This document shows positions 32,998 to 41,336 of a stretch of 64,000 nucleotides of DNA, piece by piece. Each line of letters opens with the position of its first letter. Positions within the stretch are counted from its first letter, which is position 1. Location: the NCBI RefSeq assembly GCF_014334735.1, contig NZ_CP060587.1, positions 2,046,001-2,110,000 on the forward strand, given 5' to 3'. Source of the DNA: Aeromicrobium senzhongii. GTDB taxonomy: Bacteria > Actinomycetota > Actinomycetes > Propionibacteriales > Nocardioidaceae. Below the pieces are notes generated by a model. That model was not told the origin of the DNA. It saw only the letters and a program-made list of their open reading frames with translations, and ran no database searches. The translations under genes were made by a program, and so were the position numbers.

Positions 32998-33945
32998 TCA
33001 GCCCTTGCGCTTGGTGATCTCCTCGGTGGCCTGCGGCAGGACCGTCTTGAGGTCACCGACGACGCCGAAGTCGACGAGCTCGAAGATCGGCGCCTCCTCG
33101 TCCTTGTTGACCGCGACGATCGTCTTGGAGGTCTGCATGCCGGCGCGGTGCTGGATGGCACCGGAGATGCCGTTGGCCACGTACAGCTGCGGCGAGACCG
33201 TCTTGCCGGTCTGGCCCACCTGGAACGTGTGCGGCTTCCAGCCCGAGTCGACGGCGGCGCGCGAGGCGCCGACGGCCGCACCGAGGGCGTCGGCCAGGGC
33301 CTCGACCTCGGAGAAGTCGCCACCGGTGCCACGGCCGCCGGAGACGACGATGGCCGCCTCGGTCAGCTCGGGACGACCGGTGGAGACGCGCGGCTCCGAC
33401 GAGACGATCTTGACCGTCTTGGCGGACTCGGGGACGTCGAACGAGACGGCCTCGACCGTGCCGGCACCGGCGACGGCCTCGGGCGCGGCCGAGTTCGGCT
33501 TGACCGCGATGACCGGGGCGCCCTTCGTGACCTGCGCGGCGACGGTGAAGTTGCCGGCGAACGCCATCTGGGTGGTGGTGATCGCGCCACCGTCGACGGT
33601 CACGTCGACGGCGTCGGTGATCAGGCCCGAGTCGGACTTGAGCGCGACGCGGGCCGCGATCTCCTTGCCCTCACTGGTGGAGGGCACCAGCACGGCGGCG
33701 GGCGACGTGGAGGCGACCAGCGCGGCCAGGGCCTCGGCCTTGGGCGCGACGAGGTACTCCTGGTAGACGCTGTCGGAGTAGGTGTAGATCTTCTCCGCGC
33801 CGTACTCGGACAGCACGGCGTTGTCGGCATCGCCGAAGACGACCGCCGACGGCTCGCCGATGCGGCGCGCGATGGTCAAGAGCTCCAGCGAGGGCTTCGT
33901 GACCTTGCCCTGCGGGGCTTCGATCAGAACGAGAACTTCACTCAT
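32998..33945 (-). CDS. etfA: Electron transfer flavoprotein alpha subunit
   Basis: A 315-aa EtfA. The N-terminal domain is [30 protein letters not shown]. The C-terminal FAD-binding signature reads [35 protein letters not shown]. It takes electrons from acyl-CoA dehydrogenases and passes them to ETF:quinone oxidoreductase. It lies 17 nt behind etfB. Relevance here: methylsuccinyl-CoA dehydrogenase of the ethylmalonyl-CoA pathway would need ETF, though that gene is not in the window. Confidence 0.95.
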   Translation of the reverse strand: MSEVLVLIEAPQGKVTKPSLELLTIARRIGEPSAVVFGDADNAVLSEYGAEKIYTYSDSVYQEYLVAPKAEALAALVASTSPAAVLVPSTSEGKEIAARVALKSDSGLITDAVDVTVDGGAITTTQMAFAGNFTVAAQVTKGAPVIAVKPNSAAPEAVAGAGTVEAVSFDVPESAKTVKIVSSEPRVSTGRPELTEAAIVVSGGRGTGGDFSEVEALADALGAAVGASRAAVDSGWKPHTFQVGQTGKTVSPQLYVANGISGAIQHRAGMQTSKTIVAVNKDEEAPIFELVDFGVVGDLKTVLPQATEEITKRKG

Positions 33946-33962
33946 GACTGTCTATGCCCTTC

Positions 33963-34745
33963 TCAGACGAACTTCTTGGACGCGAGGAACTCGACGAGCT
34001 TGGTGCCGCCGTCTCCCTCGTCGGTGACGATCTCGCCGGCGGTGCGCGGCGGACGGGGGGTCGTGGACTCGACCTTGGTCCAGGCGTTGTCGAGGCCGAC
34101 CTCGGCCGCGTCGACACCCAGGTCAGCCAGACTCCACTGCTCGACCGGCTTCTTCTTGGCGGCCATGATGCCCTTGAAGGACGGGTAGCGGGCCTCGCCG
34201 GTCTGGTCGGTGACCGAGACGACGAGCTTGCCGGTGGCCTCGATCTCGTGCGTGGCGGCGTCGCCGTCGCGACGGATCTTGACCGTGTCGCCGTCGACGG
34301 AGATCTCCGAGGCGAACGTGATGGCCGGCAGGCCCAGGCGCTCGGCGACGAGCGTCGGAACGACGCCCATGCCGGCGTCGGTCGAGCCCATGCCGAAGAA
34401 CACCATGTCGTAGTCGAGCTTCTCGATGGCCTTGGCCAGGATCAACGACGTCGCGAAGGCGTCCGATCCGGCGATGGCGTCGTCCTCGACGTGGACGCCG
34501 GCGTCGGCGCCCATCTGCAGGGCCTTGCGGACGGCATCCGAGGCGTCGGCGGGGCCGACGGTCAGGACGGTCACCTCACCGTCACCGTTCTCGACGACCT
34601 GCAGCGCCTGCTCGACCGCGTACTCGTCGAGCTCGGAGAGAAGGCCATCGACGTTCTCACGGTCGACGGTGTTATCCGCTTCGTCGAACGTGCGGTCCGC
34701 CGTGGCGTCCGGCACGTACTTCACAGCGACAACGATCTTGGTCAC
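33963..34745 (-). CDS. etfB: Electron transfer flavoprotein beta subunit
   Basis: A 260-aa EtfB (TKIVVAVKYVPDATADRTFD; GGxTDAGMG-like region FGMGSTDAGMGVVPTLVAERLGLP; ETF signature VTDQTGEARYPSFKGIMAAKKKP). The start is GTG 34745, with AGGAGG upstream; the in-frame ATG at 34817 has no ribosome site. First gene of etfBA. A perfect inverted repeat (34859-34874) lies about 115 bp upstream and may control it. Confidence 0.95.
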   Translation of the reverse strand: MTKIVVAVKYVPDATADRTFDEADNTVDRENVDGLLSELDEYAVEQALQVVENGDGEVTVLTVGPADASDAVRKALQMGADAGVHVEDDAIAGSDAFATSLILAKAIEKLDYDMVFFGMGSTDAGMGVVPTLVAERLGLPAITFASEISVDGDTVKIRRDGDAATHEIEATGKLVVSVTDQTGEARYPSFKGIMAAKKKPVEQWSLADLGVDAAEVGLDNAWTKVESTTPRPPRTAGEIVTDEGDGGTKLVEFLASKKFV

Positions 34746-34858
34746 GAGGACCCTCCTGTGAATTCGGGGCGCGAACGACGGTTGATCGCCCGCGAGGTAT
34801 CGGGACCACCCTGCCACGCGTTCGCACGCATGAGTGAGGCGACCCTTCCTGCCACGAT

Positions 34859-34874
34859 GTTACCGAAAGGTAAC
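34859..34874. promoter_or_regulatory. Inverted repeat GTTACC-N4-GGTAAC upstream of etfBA
   Basis: A perfect 6-bp inverted repeat lies in the 161-bp gap between the crotonase stop and etfB. It resembles a TetR-family operator in shape; the regulator is unknown. A small hairpin after the crotonase gene is the alternative. Confidence 0.4.
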
Positions 34875-34906
34875 GAAACCCCGCACCGCGAGGCGCGTGG
34901 CGTGGA

Positions 34907-35686
34907 TCACGAGCCGGTGAACGTCGCCTTGCCCGGGCCGTGTGCGACGAACGAGGCCATGCCGTCGGTCTGGTCCTGGGTGGCGAACAGGCCGGTGAAC
35001 CCGGCGCGCTCGATCTCGAGCCCGGTCTGCAGGTCGACCTCGAGTCCCTTGTCGATGACGTCCTTGGCGGTGCGCAGCGCGATGGCCGGTCCCCCGACGA
35101 ACTGCGACGCCCACTGGACCGCGCGGTCGAGGACCTGGTCGGCGGGCAGCACCTCGTCGACCAGGCCGAGGGCCAGCGCCTCGTCGGCCGCGACGAAACG
35201 GCCCGTGTAGATGAGGTCCTTGGCCTTGGCCGGACCGATCAGGCGCGCGAGGCGCTGGGTGCCGCCGGCGCCGGGGATGATGCCCAGCAGGATCTCGGGC
35301 TGACCGAGCTTCGCGTTGTCGGCGCAGAACCGCAGGTCCGTCGCCAGCGCGAGCTCGAGGCCTCCACCCAGCGCGAAGCCGGTGATCGCCGAGACGGTCG
35401 GCTTGCCGATCGCGGCGATGGCCCGCGTGAACTCCTGCAGCAGGTGCGCGTGGCGGAACATCTCGGGATAGCCCATGTCGGCCATCTCCTTGACGTCGGC
35501 GCCCGCGGCGAACACCCGCTCGCCACCCCACACCACGACCGCGGCCACGTCGTCGCGACGGTCGGCCTCGCGGGCCGCCTCCAGCAACTCGGTCTGAACC
35601 TGCGCGTCGAGCGCGTTCATCTTGGGTCGGTCGAGTCGGATCGTGCCGACGCCGTCGGTCACCTCGAGTCGGACGAACTCCGCCAT
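34907..35686 (-). CDS. Enoyl-CoA hydratase/isomerase (crotonase family)
   Basis: A 259-aa crotonase. The oxyanion-hole segments are FAAGADVKEMADM and ALGGGLELALATDLRFCADNAKLGQPE. Both catalytic glutamates expected in true hydratases seem present (GGGLELA and PEILLGIIPGAGGTQRL). It would hydrate crotonyl-CoA or short enoyl-CoAs. A good ribosome site (AGGAGG) precedes ATG 35686; the frame's upstream ATG was rejected. It lies upstream of etfBA, separated by 161 bp. Inference: it supplies or consumes crotonyl-CoA for Ccr. Confidence 0.9.
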   Translation of the reverse strand: MAEFVRLEVTDGVGTIRLDRPKMNALDAQVQTELLEAAREADRRDDVAAVVVWGGERVFAAGADVKEMADMGYPEMFRHAHLLQEFTRAIAAIGKPTVSAITGFALGGGLELALATDLRFCADNAKLGQPEILLGIIPGAGGTQRLARLIGPAKAKDLIYTGRFVAADEALALGLVDEVLPADQVLDRAVQWASQFVGGPAIALRTAKDVIDKGLEVDLQTGLEIERAGFTGLFATQDQTDGMASFVAHGPGKATFTGS

Positions 35687-35728
35687 GGCTGTGCCTCCTG
35701 TGTGGGTTGGGCCGAGCATAGGACAGCG

Positions 35729-36214
35729 TCAGGACACCGAGCCCAGCGCCTGCAACGGCTCGCCGGCCAGTCGGTACGTGCGCCACTCGGCCAGGTCGAC
35801 GCCGCCCAGCGAGCGGTAGAACTCGATCGACGGGGTGTTCCAGTCCAGCACCTGCCACTGCAGGCGGCTGTACCCGCGCTCGACGCACACCTGCGCGAGC
35901 CGGGCCAGCAGCGCCTTCCCCAGACCGGACCCGCGATGGGCCGGGTCGACGTACAGGTCCTCGAGGTGGATGCCGTGGACGCCGTCCCAGGTCGAGAAGT
36001 TCAGGAACCAGATCGCCACGCCGACCACGACACCGTCCACCTCGGCGACGTGGGCGTACAGCGCCGGCGACGACCCGAAGAGGCGCTCGTGCAGCATCTG
36101 GTCGGTCAGGACACACTCGTCCGGGGCGCGTTCGTACGCGGCCAGGTCGTGCACGAGCTGCACCATCGCGGGGACGTCGTCGGTCTGGGCGGGGCGGATC
36201 CGCGGATCGGTCAT
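35729..36214 (-). CDS. GNAT acetyltransferase, diamine/spermidine-acetyltransferase-like
   Basis: A 161-aa single-domain GNAT. The acetyl-CoA loop is LEDLYVDPAHRGSGLGKALL. The C-terminal WQVLDWNTPSIEFYRSLGG resembles SSAT-type enzymes that acetylate diamines or polyamines. The N-terminus RIRPAQTDDVPAMVQLVHDLAAYE is typical of the group. It is divergent from the GNAT-Nudix gene across only 38 bp. The substrate is inferred from family resemblance only. Confidence 0.82.
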   Translation of the reverse strand: MTDPRIRPAQTDDVPAMVQLVHDLAAYERAPDECVLTDQMLHERLFGSSPALYAHVAEVDGVVVGVAIWFLNFSTWDGVHGIHLEDLYVDPAHRGSGLGKALLARLAQVCVERGYSRLQWQVLDWNTPSIEFYRSLGGVDLAEWRTYRLAGEPLQALGSVS

Positions 36215-36240
36215 GGAGCCGATTCCATCACGGCGGAAGG

Positions 36241-36246
36241 TAGCCT
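36241..36246 (+). promoter_or_regulatory. -10 element (TAGCCT), leaderless GNAT-Nudix gene
   Basis: TAGCCT lies 6 nt before GTG 36253, and no Shine-Dalgarno is present. Confidence 0.5.
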
Positions 36247-36252
36247 CGGCTC

Positions 36253-37146
36253 GTGACCGAACCCGCGGACGCCTCAGCCCTGCTGCGCGACGACGACCTC
36301 GTGCTCGAACCGACCTCCGGCGCCGAGGATCTCCACGGGTTCGCCGTGGTCTACGGCGGTGAGCGGATCGGGACGGTCGCGCTCCAGCGCAGTCCCGGCA
36401 AGGCCGGCCGCACGCTCGGGTCGATGCGCTGGAAGTTCTCGACCGGACCGGGCGCCATGGTCGCCAGCCGCGCCCTGAGGATCGGCGTCGAGTACGCGTT
36501 CACGCAGTTGGGGTGGACCCGTGTCGAGGCCCGCGTCCCCGCCGACGACCCGCGGGGCCTGCGGGCGGCCTCGATCGCCGGACTCCGCCGCGAGGGCATC
36601 GCCCGCGCACCGCGGGGCGAGGTCGAGCAGGTCCTGCTGGCCCGCGTCGTCGACGACCCGCCGGCGTTCAGCCGCGACGGCTTCGTCGCGATCCTCAACG
36701 CCGGACTCCCCCGCAAGCGCGTGATCGGCCAGGGCGTCCTGCGCGATCGCGACGGCCGGGTGCTGTTGTGCGAGCTGACCTACAAGGGCGAGTGGGACCT
36801 GCCCGGCGGCGTCGTCGAGGTCGGCGAGAGCCCTGCGACCGGCTTGGTCCGCGAGCTCGAGGAGGAGCTGGGCATCACCGTCACGATCGACGGACTCGTC
36901 ACGATGAACTGGCTGCCGCCGTGGAGCCGCTGGGACGACGCGTGCCTGTTCGTGTTCGACCTGGGTGTCGTCGATGCCGACCTCGTCGACCAGATGGTGC
37001 TGCAGCGGTCCGAGATCGCCGCAGTCCACTGGTGCGACCTCGAGACCGTGCGCGAGAAGGCCACGCTGGCCACGACCGAGCTGCTCGAGTCGCTCGCCGA
37101 CGCTCCCCTGCCGGCCTACCGCGAAGCGCCGCAGCAGCCGGACTGA
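36253..37146 (+). CDS. GNAT-like and Nudix hydrolase fusion
   Basis: A 297-aa two-domain protein starting at GTG. Residues about 15-145 look like a RimJ/RimL-type GNAT (GERIGTVALQR, SRALRIGVEYAFTQLGWTRVEARV, LRAASIAGLRREG). Residues about 155-285 are a Nudix domain with an intact box GGVVEVGESPATGLVRELEEELGI (first G, E, then REUxEExGU), so it should hydrolyse a nucleoside diphosphate-X. Joining a putative acyltransferase to an active pyrophosphohydrolase suggests action on one nucleotide-linked or CoA-linked substrate. The leaderless start fits its -10. No operon partner. Confidence 0.82.
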   Translation: MTEPADASALLRDDDLVLEPTSGAEDLHGFAVVYGGERIGTVALQRSPGKAGRTLGSMRWKFSTGPGAMVASRALRIGVEYAFTQLGWTRVEARVPADDPRGLRAASIAGLRREGIARAPRGEVEQVLLARVVDDPPAFSRDGFVAILNAGLPRKRVIGQGVLRDRDGRVLLCELTYKGEWDLPGGVVEVGESPATGLVRELEEELGITVTIDGLVTMNWLPPWSRWDDACLFVFDLGVVDADLVDQMVLQRSEIAAVHWCDLETVREKATLATTELLESLADAPLPAYREAPQQPD

Positions 37147-37157
37147 GCGGCGTGACG

Positions 37158-37243
37158 GTTTACCACGGGACCGTGGTAATGGCGCGCACCCCCGGGGAAG
37201 CTTCCCTGGGGAGGCGCGTGTTTACCACGGGACCGTGGTAAAC
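37158..37243. repeat. 86-bp nested palindromic element between convergent genes
   Basis: Two copies of a 20-24 bp palindrome (TTACCACGG-GA-CCGTGGTAA at 37160-37179; a longer form flanked by GT/AC at 37220-37243) surround a central near-palindrome, CCCCGGGGAAGCTTCCCTGGGG (37192-37213), bordered by CGCGC/GCGCG. The whole 86 bp is itself an imperfect inverted repeat, so it can fold either as three hairpins or as one long cruciform. It fills the gap between the GNAT-Nudix and CnoX genes. It may be a two-way terminator, a REP/MITE-like element or a protein-binding site. Confidence 0.8.
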
Positions 37244-37249
37244 AGGCGC

Positions 37250-38158
37250 TCAGAACAGTGCCGCGGCGAGCGAGCGGCGCGCCTGCGCCACCCGCGGGTC
37301 CGTCAGACCGACCACGGTGAACAGGTCGAGCAGGTGCTGGCGCACCCGCTCGCGGTCGTCCTCGGACGTGCGCTTGACCAGGTCGATGAGCCGCAGGAAC
37401 GCGTCCTCGATGTGTCCGCCCGTGACGTCCAGGTCGGCCACCAGGATCTGGGCGTCGATGTCGTCCGGTGCATCGGCGGCCGCCTGGCGGGCTGCCTGCA
37501 GATCGGCACCCGACACGCGGGCATAGAGCTTCGTCGCGGCGAGGCGCTCGACGACCTCCGCGTCGCCCGGCGTCTGCGCGAGCAGCGCTTCGTACTCGGC
37601 GATGGCGGCGTCGAAGTCACCGCGGCCGTACGCCTCGTCGGCGGCCGCGAAGCGCGGGTCGTCCTCGGGCTCCTCGGGCGCGTCCGCGGGGGCACCACCG
37701 GAGGGCTGGGCCCGCCCGGTCAGGCCGTTCTCCTGCGCGAGCCGCACGAGCTCGTCGAAGAAGCGCTTGACCTCGGAGGCGTCGACCGTGCCCTGGAAGA
37801 GCGGCACGGGACGCCCCTGGACGAGGCCGACCACGAAGGGGACGGCCTGGACCTGCAGCGCCTGTGCGATGCCGGGGTTGGCATCGGCGTCGACCCTGGC
37901 CAGCTGCAGCGCTCCGCCGTACGCCGAGGTCGCCCGCGCGAGCACCTCGTTGAACTCCACGCTCTGCGGGGCGCGCGGGGACCACACACTGAGCACGACG
38001 AGGTGCTGCATCGAGGACTCGACGGCCTGCTGGAAGTCGGCCTCGTTCACGTCGATGACGTAGACCGCGCCATCGGGCGCGGGCGCGGCCGCTCCCGCCT
38101 GCGGACGGGGCTTGGCCAACGAGGACAGGTCGAACGCACCGGGCTGGGAGAAGCTCAT
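37250..38158 (-). CDS. CnoX/YbbN-like co-chaperone: thioredoxin fold plus TPR
   Basis: A 302-aa protein with an N-terminal thioredoxin fold (about 30-140) and TPR-like helices (about 165-300; FAAADEAYGRGDFDAAIAEYEALLAQ). The active-site position reads VWSPRAPQSVEF, so both CxxC cysteines are missing and it cannot act as a dithiol oxidoreductase. Family knowledge: CnoX/YbbN proteins hold unfolding proteins for GroEL and DnaK. A TAGACT -10 lies 6 nt before ATG 38158 (leaderless). In mycobacteria, by memory, a similar gene lies near the thiolase, so its position here is conserved. Confidence 0.88.
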   Translation of the reverse strand: MSFSQPGAFDLSSLAKPRPQAGAAAPAPDGAVYVIDVNEADFQQAVESSMQHLVVLSVWSPRAPQSVEFNEVLARATSAYGGALQLARVDADANPGIAQALQVQAVPFVVGLVQGRPVPLFQGTVDASEVKRFFDELVRLAQENGLTGRAQPSGGAPADAPEEPEDDPRFAAADEAYGRGDFDAAIAEYEALLAQTPGDAEVVERLAATKLYARVSGADLQAARQAAADAPDDIDAQILVADLDVTGGHIEDAFLRLIDLVKRTSEDDRERVRQHLLDLFTVVGLTDPRVAQARRSLAAALF

Positions 38159-38164
38159 GGGGAC

Positions 38165-38170
38165 AGTCTA
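38165..38170 (-). promoter_or_regulatory. -10 element (TAGACT), leaderless cnoX-like gene
   Basis: TAGACT on the minus strand is 6 nt before ATG 38158, inside the 22-bp gap after the PH-domain gene. Confidence 0.5.
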
Positions 38171-38180
38171 GGAAGAAAGG

Positions 38181-38837
38181 TCACAGACCGCGGATGGGCT
38201 CGGTTGGTTCGTCGTCCGAGTCACCGAACGAGCGATCGGGCGAGACCAGCAGGCGCTCGCGCCGACGGTTCTCCTTGTTCACGGCATTGTTGATCTCACG
38301 GTCGACCGCGAGGATGTCCGGCACGAACTTGATCTCGCGCAGCCCCTGCTCCTGGGCGGCGGACTCGAACACGAAGTGGCCGTAGCCGACGAGGCGCCCC
38401 AGCAACGGCCGGGTCATCGTCATGTCGAGGATGCGGTTGATCGGCATCGTCGCGACGCGGGCGGTGAGGACGCCGCTGAGCCGCACGACCCGCCAGTTGG
38501 TCACCACGAAGACGTCGCGCCATTCGACGTACGCACGCACCGCCGCCATCATCACGACGACGAGGGACACGAGCCAGAACAGCTGCGCGGCGGCCGAGGT
38601 CCAGTGGGCGAGCAGGACCACCAGCGCGCCCAGGGAGGCGAGCATCGACGCCGGCAGCGGCCAGTAGACGGCCACGTGCTTGGGGACGATCTGCAGGACG
38701 CGCTCGCCGCTGCGCGGGTTGAGGCGCTTGTTCAGCGCGACATGGGTCCCGGGGTCGGGGAACGGCTCACGCAGGCGTCGCCAGAATCGCGTCACGACAG
38801 AAGACGGTGCGATCTCGATCGCCGGTCGCTCGGTCAT
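38181..38837 (-). CDS. Bacterial PH-domain membrane protein (YdbS/bPH2-like)
   Basis: A 218-aa protein with two adjacent transmembrane helices (VYWPLPASMLASLGALVVLLAHW and LFWLVSLVVVMMAAVRAYV). A bPH2 domain follows (VFVVTNWRVVRLSGVLTARVATMPINRILDMTMT, with VNRILD-type signature), then a charged C-terminal tail. Function of such proteins is unknown; they are membrane-bound. It starts 9 nt after a 51-aa membrane protein gene, with which it probably forms an operon. Confidence 0.82.
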   Translation of the reverse strand: MTERPAIEIAPSSVVTRFWRRLREPFPDPGTHVALNKRLNPRSGERVLQIVPKHVAVYWPLPASMLASLGALVVLLAHWTSAAAQLFWLVSLVVVMMAAVRAYVEWRDVFVVTNWRVVRLSGVLTARVATMPINRILDMTMTRPLLGRLVGYGHFVFESAAQEQGLREIKFVPDILAVDREINNAVNKENRRRERLLVSPDRSFGDSDDEPTEPIRGL

Positions 38838-38846
38838 GACCCATCC

Positions 38847-39002
38847 CTACGCGAGCCCGGAGACGAACACGCCGACCTGTCCGAACGCGCTGATGGCCGC
38901 GTCGAAGGCCCTCCGCACGGCCGTCGCAGCGTCATCGGGCGTGCTGAACAGGTAGTAGAGCGCGAAGCCGACCACGAACAGGACCACTGCCTTTTTCACC
39001 AC
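38847..39002 (-). CDS. 51-aa membrane miniprotein
   Basis: Starting at GTG 39002 the frame reads MVKKAVVLFVVGFALYYLFS and then a 30-residue amphipathic tail (TPDDAATAVRRAFDAAISAF...VSGLA). One transmembrane helix is evident, with a positively charged N-terminus. A TAGAAC -10 lies 6 nt upstream, so a leaderless message beginning on this GTG is likely; GTG 38999 is the alternative. It lies 9 nt before the PH-domain gene. No family recognised. Being short, it is supported by the promoter, the membrane pattern and spacing rather than by known homology. Confidence 0.65.
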   Translation of the reverse strand: MVKKAVVLFVVGFALYYLFSTPDDAATAVRRAFDAAISAFGQVGVFVSGLA

Positions 39003-39008
39003 AGCACA

Positions 39009-39014
39009 GTTCTA
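39009..39014 (-). promoter_or_regulatory. -10 element (TAGAAC) for the miniprotein/PH-domain operon
   Basis: TAGAAC on the minus strand is 6 nt before GTG 39002. No Shine-Dalgarno is present. Confidence 0.45.
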
Positions 39015-39078
39015 TCGAACCGCAACTGCCGTTTTGGCGAGGCGCGACGGGAAAAATCGGGGTTCGTAACCCCGTCCT

Positions 39079-40032
39079 TCACTCGAGTCCCTCGAGCAAC
39101 TCCTTCGCCGCCGAGAACGGGTCGATCTGGCCGCCGAAGGCTCGCGCGGCCAGCGCGTCGAGCTCGTCTCCCCCGTCCAGGACGAACCGTCGCCGGACCT
39201 GGTCCAGCGCAATCGCCTGGATCTCGCGGCGCAGGCGGCTCGTGCGGCGCGTCGCCCACTGGCCCGACGCGCGCAGGTGCGCGGCATGCTCCTCGAGGTG
39301 GTCGACCAGCTCGGGGATCCCGGTGCCCTCCGTGGCGACGGTCAGGTCGATCGGTCGCTTCCACCCGTCGTGACGGTCGGACATCGAGAGCATCGTGCGC
39401 AGCTCGCGCCGCGTCGTGGTGGCACCGTCGCGATCGGCCTTGTTGACGCAGAAGACGTCGCCGATCTCGAGGATGCCCGCCTTGGCCGCCTGGATGCCGT
39501 CGCCCATCCCGGGCGCGAGCAGGACGACCGTGGTGTCGGCCAGCCCGGCGACCTCGACCTCGGACTGGCCCACACCGACGGTCTCGAGAAGGACGACGTC
39601 GCATCCGGCAGCGTCCAAGACCCGGATGGCATGGGGCGTCGCCCACGAGAGGCCGCCGAGGTGACCGCGACTGGCCATCGAGCGGATGTAGACGTCCGGG
39701 TCGGTCGCGTGCTCCTGCATGCGCACGCGGTCGCCGAGCAACGCGCCGCCGCTGAAGGGCGAGGTGGGATCGACGGCGAGCACGCCCACCCGGCGCCCCC
39801 GGGCACGCAGCTCACTGACGAGAGCGGACGTGGTCGTGGACTTGCCGACGCCCGGCGAGCCGGTCAGGCCGACGACGTGGGCCTTCCCGACCAGCGGCGC
39901 CAGGGCCGCACTGACCTCGTGCAGGTGGTCGGACTCGGTCTCGACCAACGTGATCAGACGTGCGACCGACCTGGCCTCGCCGGCTTGCGCCCGCGAGACC
40001 AGGTCGGCGACGTCGACGTTCCTGGAGTTCAA
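39079..40032 (-). CDS. meaB: MeaB/ArgK-type GTPase, chaperone of B12-dependent mutase
   Basis: A 317-aa G3E-family GTPase. P-loop GLTGSPGVGKSTTTSAL, switch region DPTSPFSGGALLGDRVRM, ETVGVGQSE and the NKAD guanine motif (VNKADRDG). MeaB/MMAA proteins gate AdoCbl loading and protect acyl-CoA mutases from inactivation. The only start giving full length is TTG 40032, 25 nt after the thiolase stop; GGAG directly abuts it, so initiation is odd and the start uncertain. The client is most likely the ethylmalonyl-CoA mutase at 50067. Confidence 0.92.
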   Translation of the reverse strand: MNSRNVDVADLVSRAQAGEARSVARLITLVETESDHLHEVSAALAPLVGKAHVVGLTGSPGVGKSTTTSALVSELRARGRRVGVLAVDPTSPFSGGALLGDRVRMQEHATDPDVYIRSMASRGHLGGLSWATPHAIRVLDAAGCDVVLLETVGVGQSEVEVAGLADTTVVLLAPGMGDGIQAAKAGILEIGDVFCVNKADRDGATTTRRELRTMLSMSDRHDGWKRPIDLTVATEGTGIPELVDHLEEHAAHLRASGQWATRRTSRLRREIQAIALDQVRRRFVLDGGDELDALAARAFGGQIDPFSAAKELLEGLE

Positions 40033-40057
40033 CTCCGCAGCTTCGGCGGTGAGCCGA

Positions 40058-41251
40058 TCAGGCCTGCTGCGGCACGCGGATGATCAGGGCGTCGCCCTGG
40101 CCACCGCCACCGCACAGGGCCGCCGCACCGGTGCCGCCGCCACGGCGCTGCAGCTCCAGCGCGAGGTGCAGCACGACGCGAGCGCCGCTCATGCCGATCG
40201 GGTGGCCGAGCGAGATCGCACCGCCGTTGATGTTGACCTTGTCGATGTCGACGCCCAGCTTGCGGGCCGAGACGATGCCGACGGCGGCGAACGCCTCGTT
40301 GAGCTCGAACAGGTCGATGTCGGCCGGATCGATGCCGTCCTTCTGCGCGGCCTTGATGATCGCGTTGGCCGGCTGCTCCTGCAGCGTCGAGTCCGGGCCC
40401 GAGACGTTGCCGTGGGCGCCGATCTCGGCGAGCCAGGTCAGGCCCAGCTCCTCGGCCTTCTCCTTGCTCATGACGACCACGGCGCAGGCGCCGTCGGAGA
40501 TCTGGCTGGCGGTGCCGGCCGTGATCGTGCCGTCCTTGGAGAACGCCGGACGCAGACGACCCAGCGACTCGGCGGTCGTCTCGCCGCGCACGCCCTCGTC
40601 GGACGTGACGACGATGGGGTCGCCCTTGCGCTGCGGGATCTCGACCGCGACGATCTCCTCATCGAAGAGGCCGTTCTTCTGAGCCGCGGCGGCCAGCAGG
40701 TGCGAGCGCGCACCGTACTCGTCCTGCTCCTCACGGGTCAGCGTGTCGGTGCTGGCGTTGCGCTGCTCGGTGAGCGAGCCCATCGCCTGGTCGGTCAGCG
40801 CGTCCCACAGGCCGTCGTACTCCATGTGGTCGAGCATCGTGACCTTGCCGTACTTGTGGCCGTCGCGCGAGCCGGTCAGCAGGTGCGGGGCCTGGCTCAT
40901 CGACTCCTGGCCGCCGGCGACGACGACGTCGTACTCACCGGCGCGGATCATCTGGTCGGCCAGCGCGATCGCGCTGATGCCGGACAGGCACACCTTGTTG
41001 ATGGTCATCGCGGGCACGTCGAGCGGGATGCCGCCCTTGAAGGCCGCCTGGCGCGCGGGCACCTGGCCGGCTCCTGCTCCCAGGACCTGGCCCATGATCA
41101 CGTACTCGACCTGGTCGCCGGTGATGCCGGCTCGGTCCAGGGCGCCCTTGATGGCGATGCCGCCGAGATCGGAACCGGACAGCGACTTGAGGGCGCCCTG
41201 CAGGCGTCCGATCGGGGTCCGGGCGCCGGCGACGATGACGGAAGTGGTCAT
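40058..41251 (-). CDS. Acetyl-CoA C-acetyltransferase (thiolase)
   Basis: A 397-aa biosynthetic-type thiolase. The nucleophilic Cys is in [13 protein letters not shown] (about 89). [37 protein letters not shown] (catalytic His) and [11 protein letters not shown] (second Cys) follow. It condenses two acetyl-CoA to acetoacetyl-CoA, the entry step of the ethylmalonyl-CoA pathway and of PHB synthesis. AAGGAG precedes ATG 41251. It is followed by meaB. A thiolase-epimerase neighbourhood like this is, by memory, conserved in mycobacteria (fadA4) and Streptomyces. Confidence 0.93.
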   Translation of the reverse strand: MTTSVIVAGARTPIGRLQGALKSLSGSDLGGIAIKGALDRAGITGDQVEYVIMGQVLGAGAGQVPARQAAFKGGIPLDVPAMTINKVCLSGISAIALADQMIRAGEYDVVVAGGQESMSQAPHLLTGSRDGHKYGKVTMLDHMEYDGLWDALTDQAMGSLTEQRNASTDTLTREEQDEYGARSHLLAAAAQKNGLFDEEIVAVEIPQRKGDPIVVTSDEGVRGETTAESLGRLRPAFSKDGTITAGTASQISDGACAVVVMSKEKAEELGLTWLAEIGAHGNVSGPDSTLQEQPANAIIKAAQKDGIDPADIDLFELNEAFAAVGIVSARKLGVDIDKVNINGGAISLGHPIGMSGARVVLHLALELQRRGGGTGAAALCGGGGQGDALIIRVPQQA

Positions 41252-41336
41252 GGAACGTGCTCCTTCGAGTGCGTGCGTTGGGGTCACTGTACCTGTGGCC
41301 CCGCTCACCCCGGACCCGCCGTGGGAGACGTCACCA

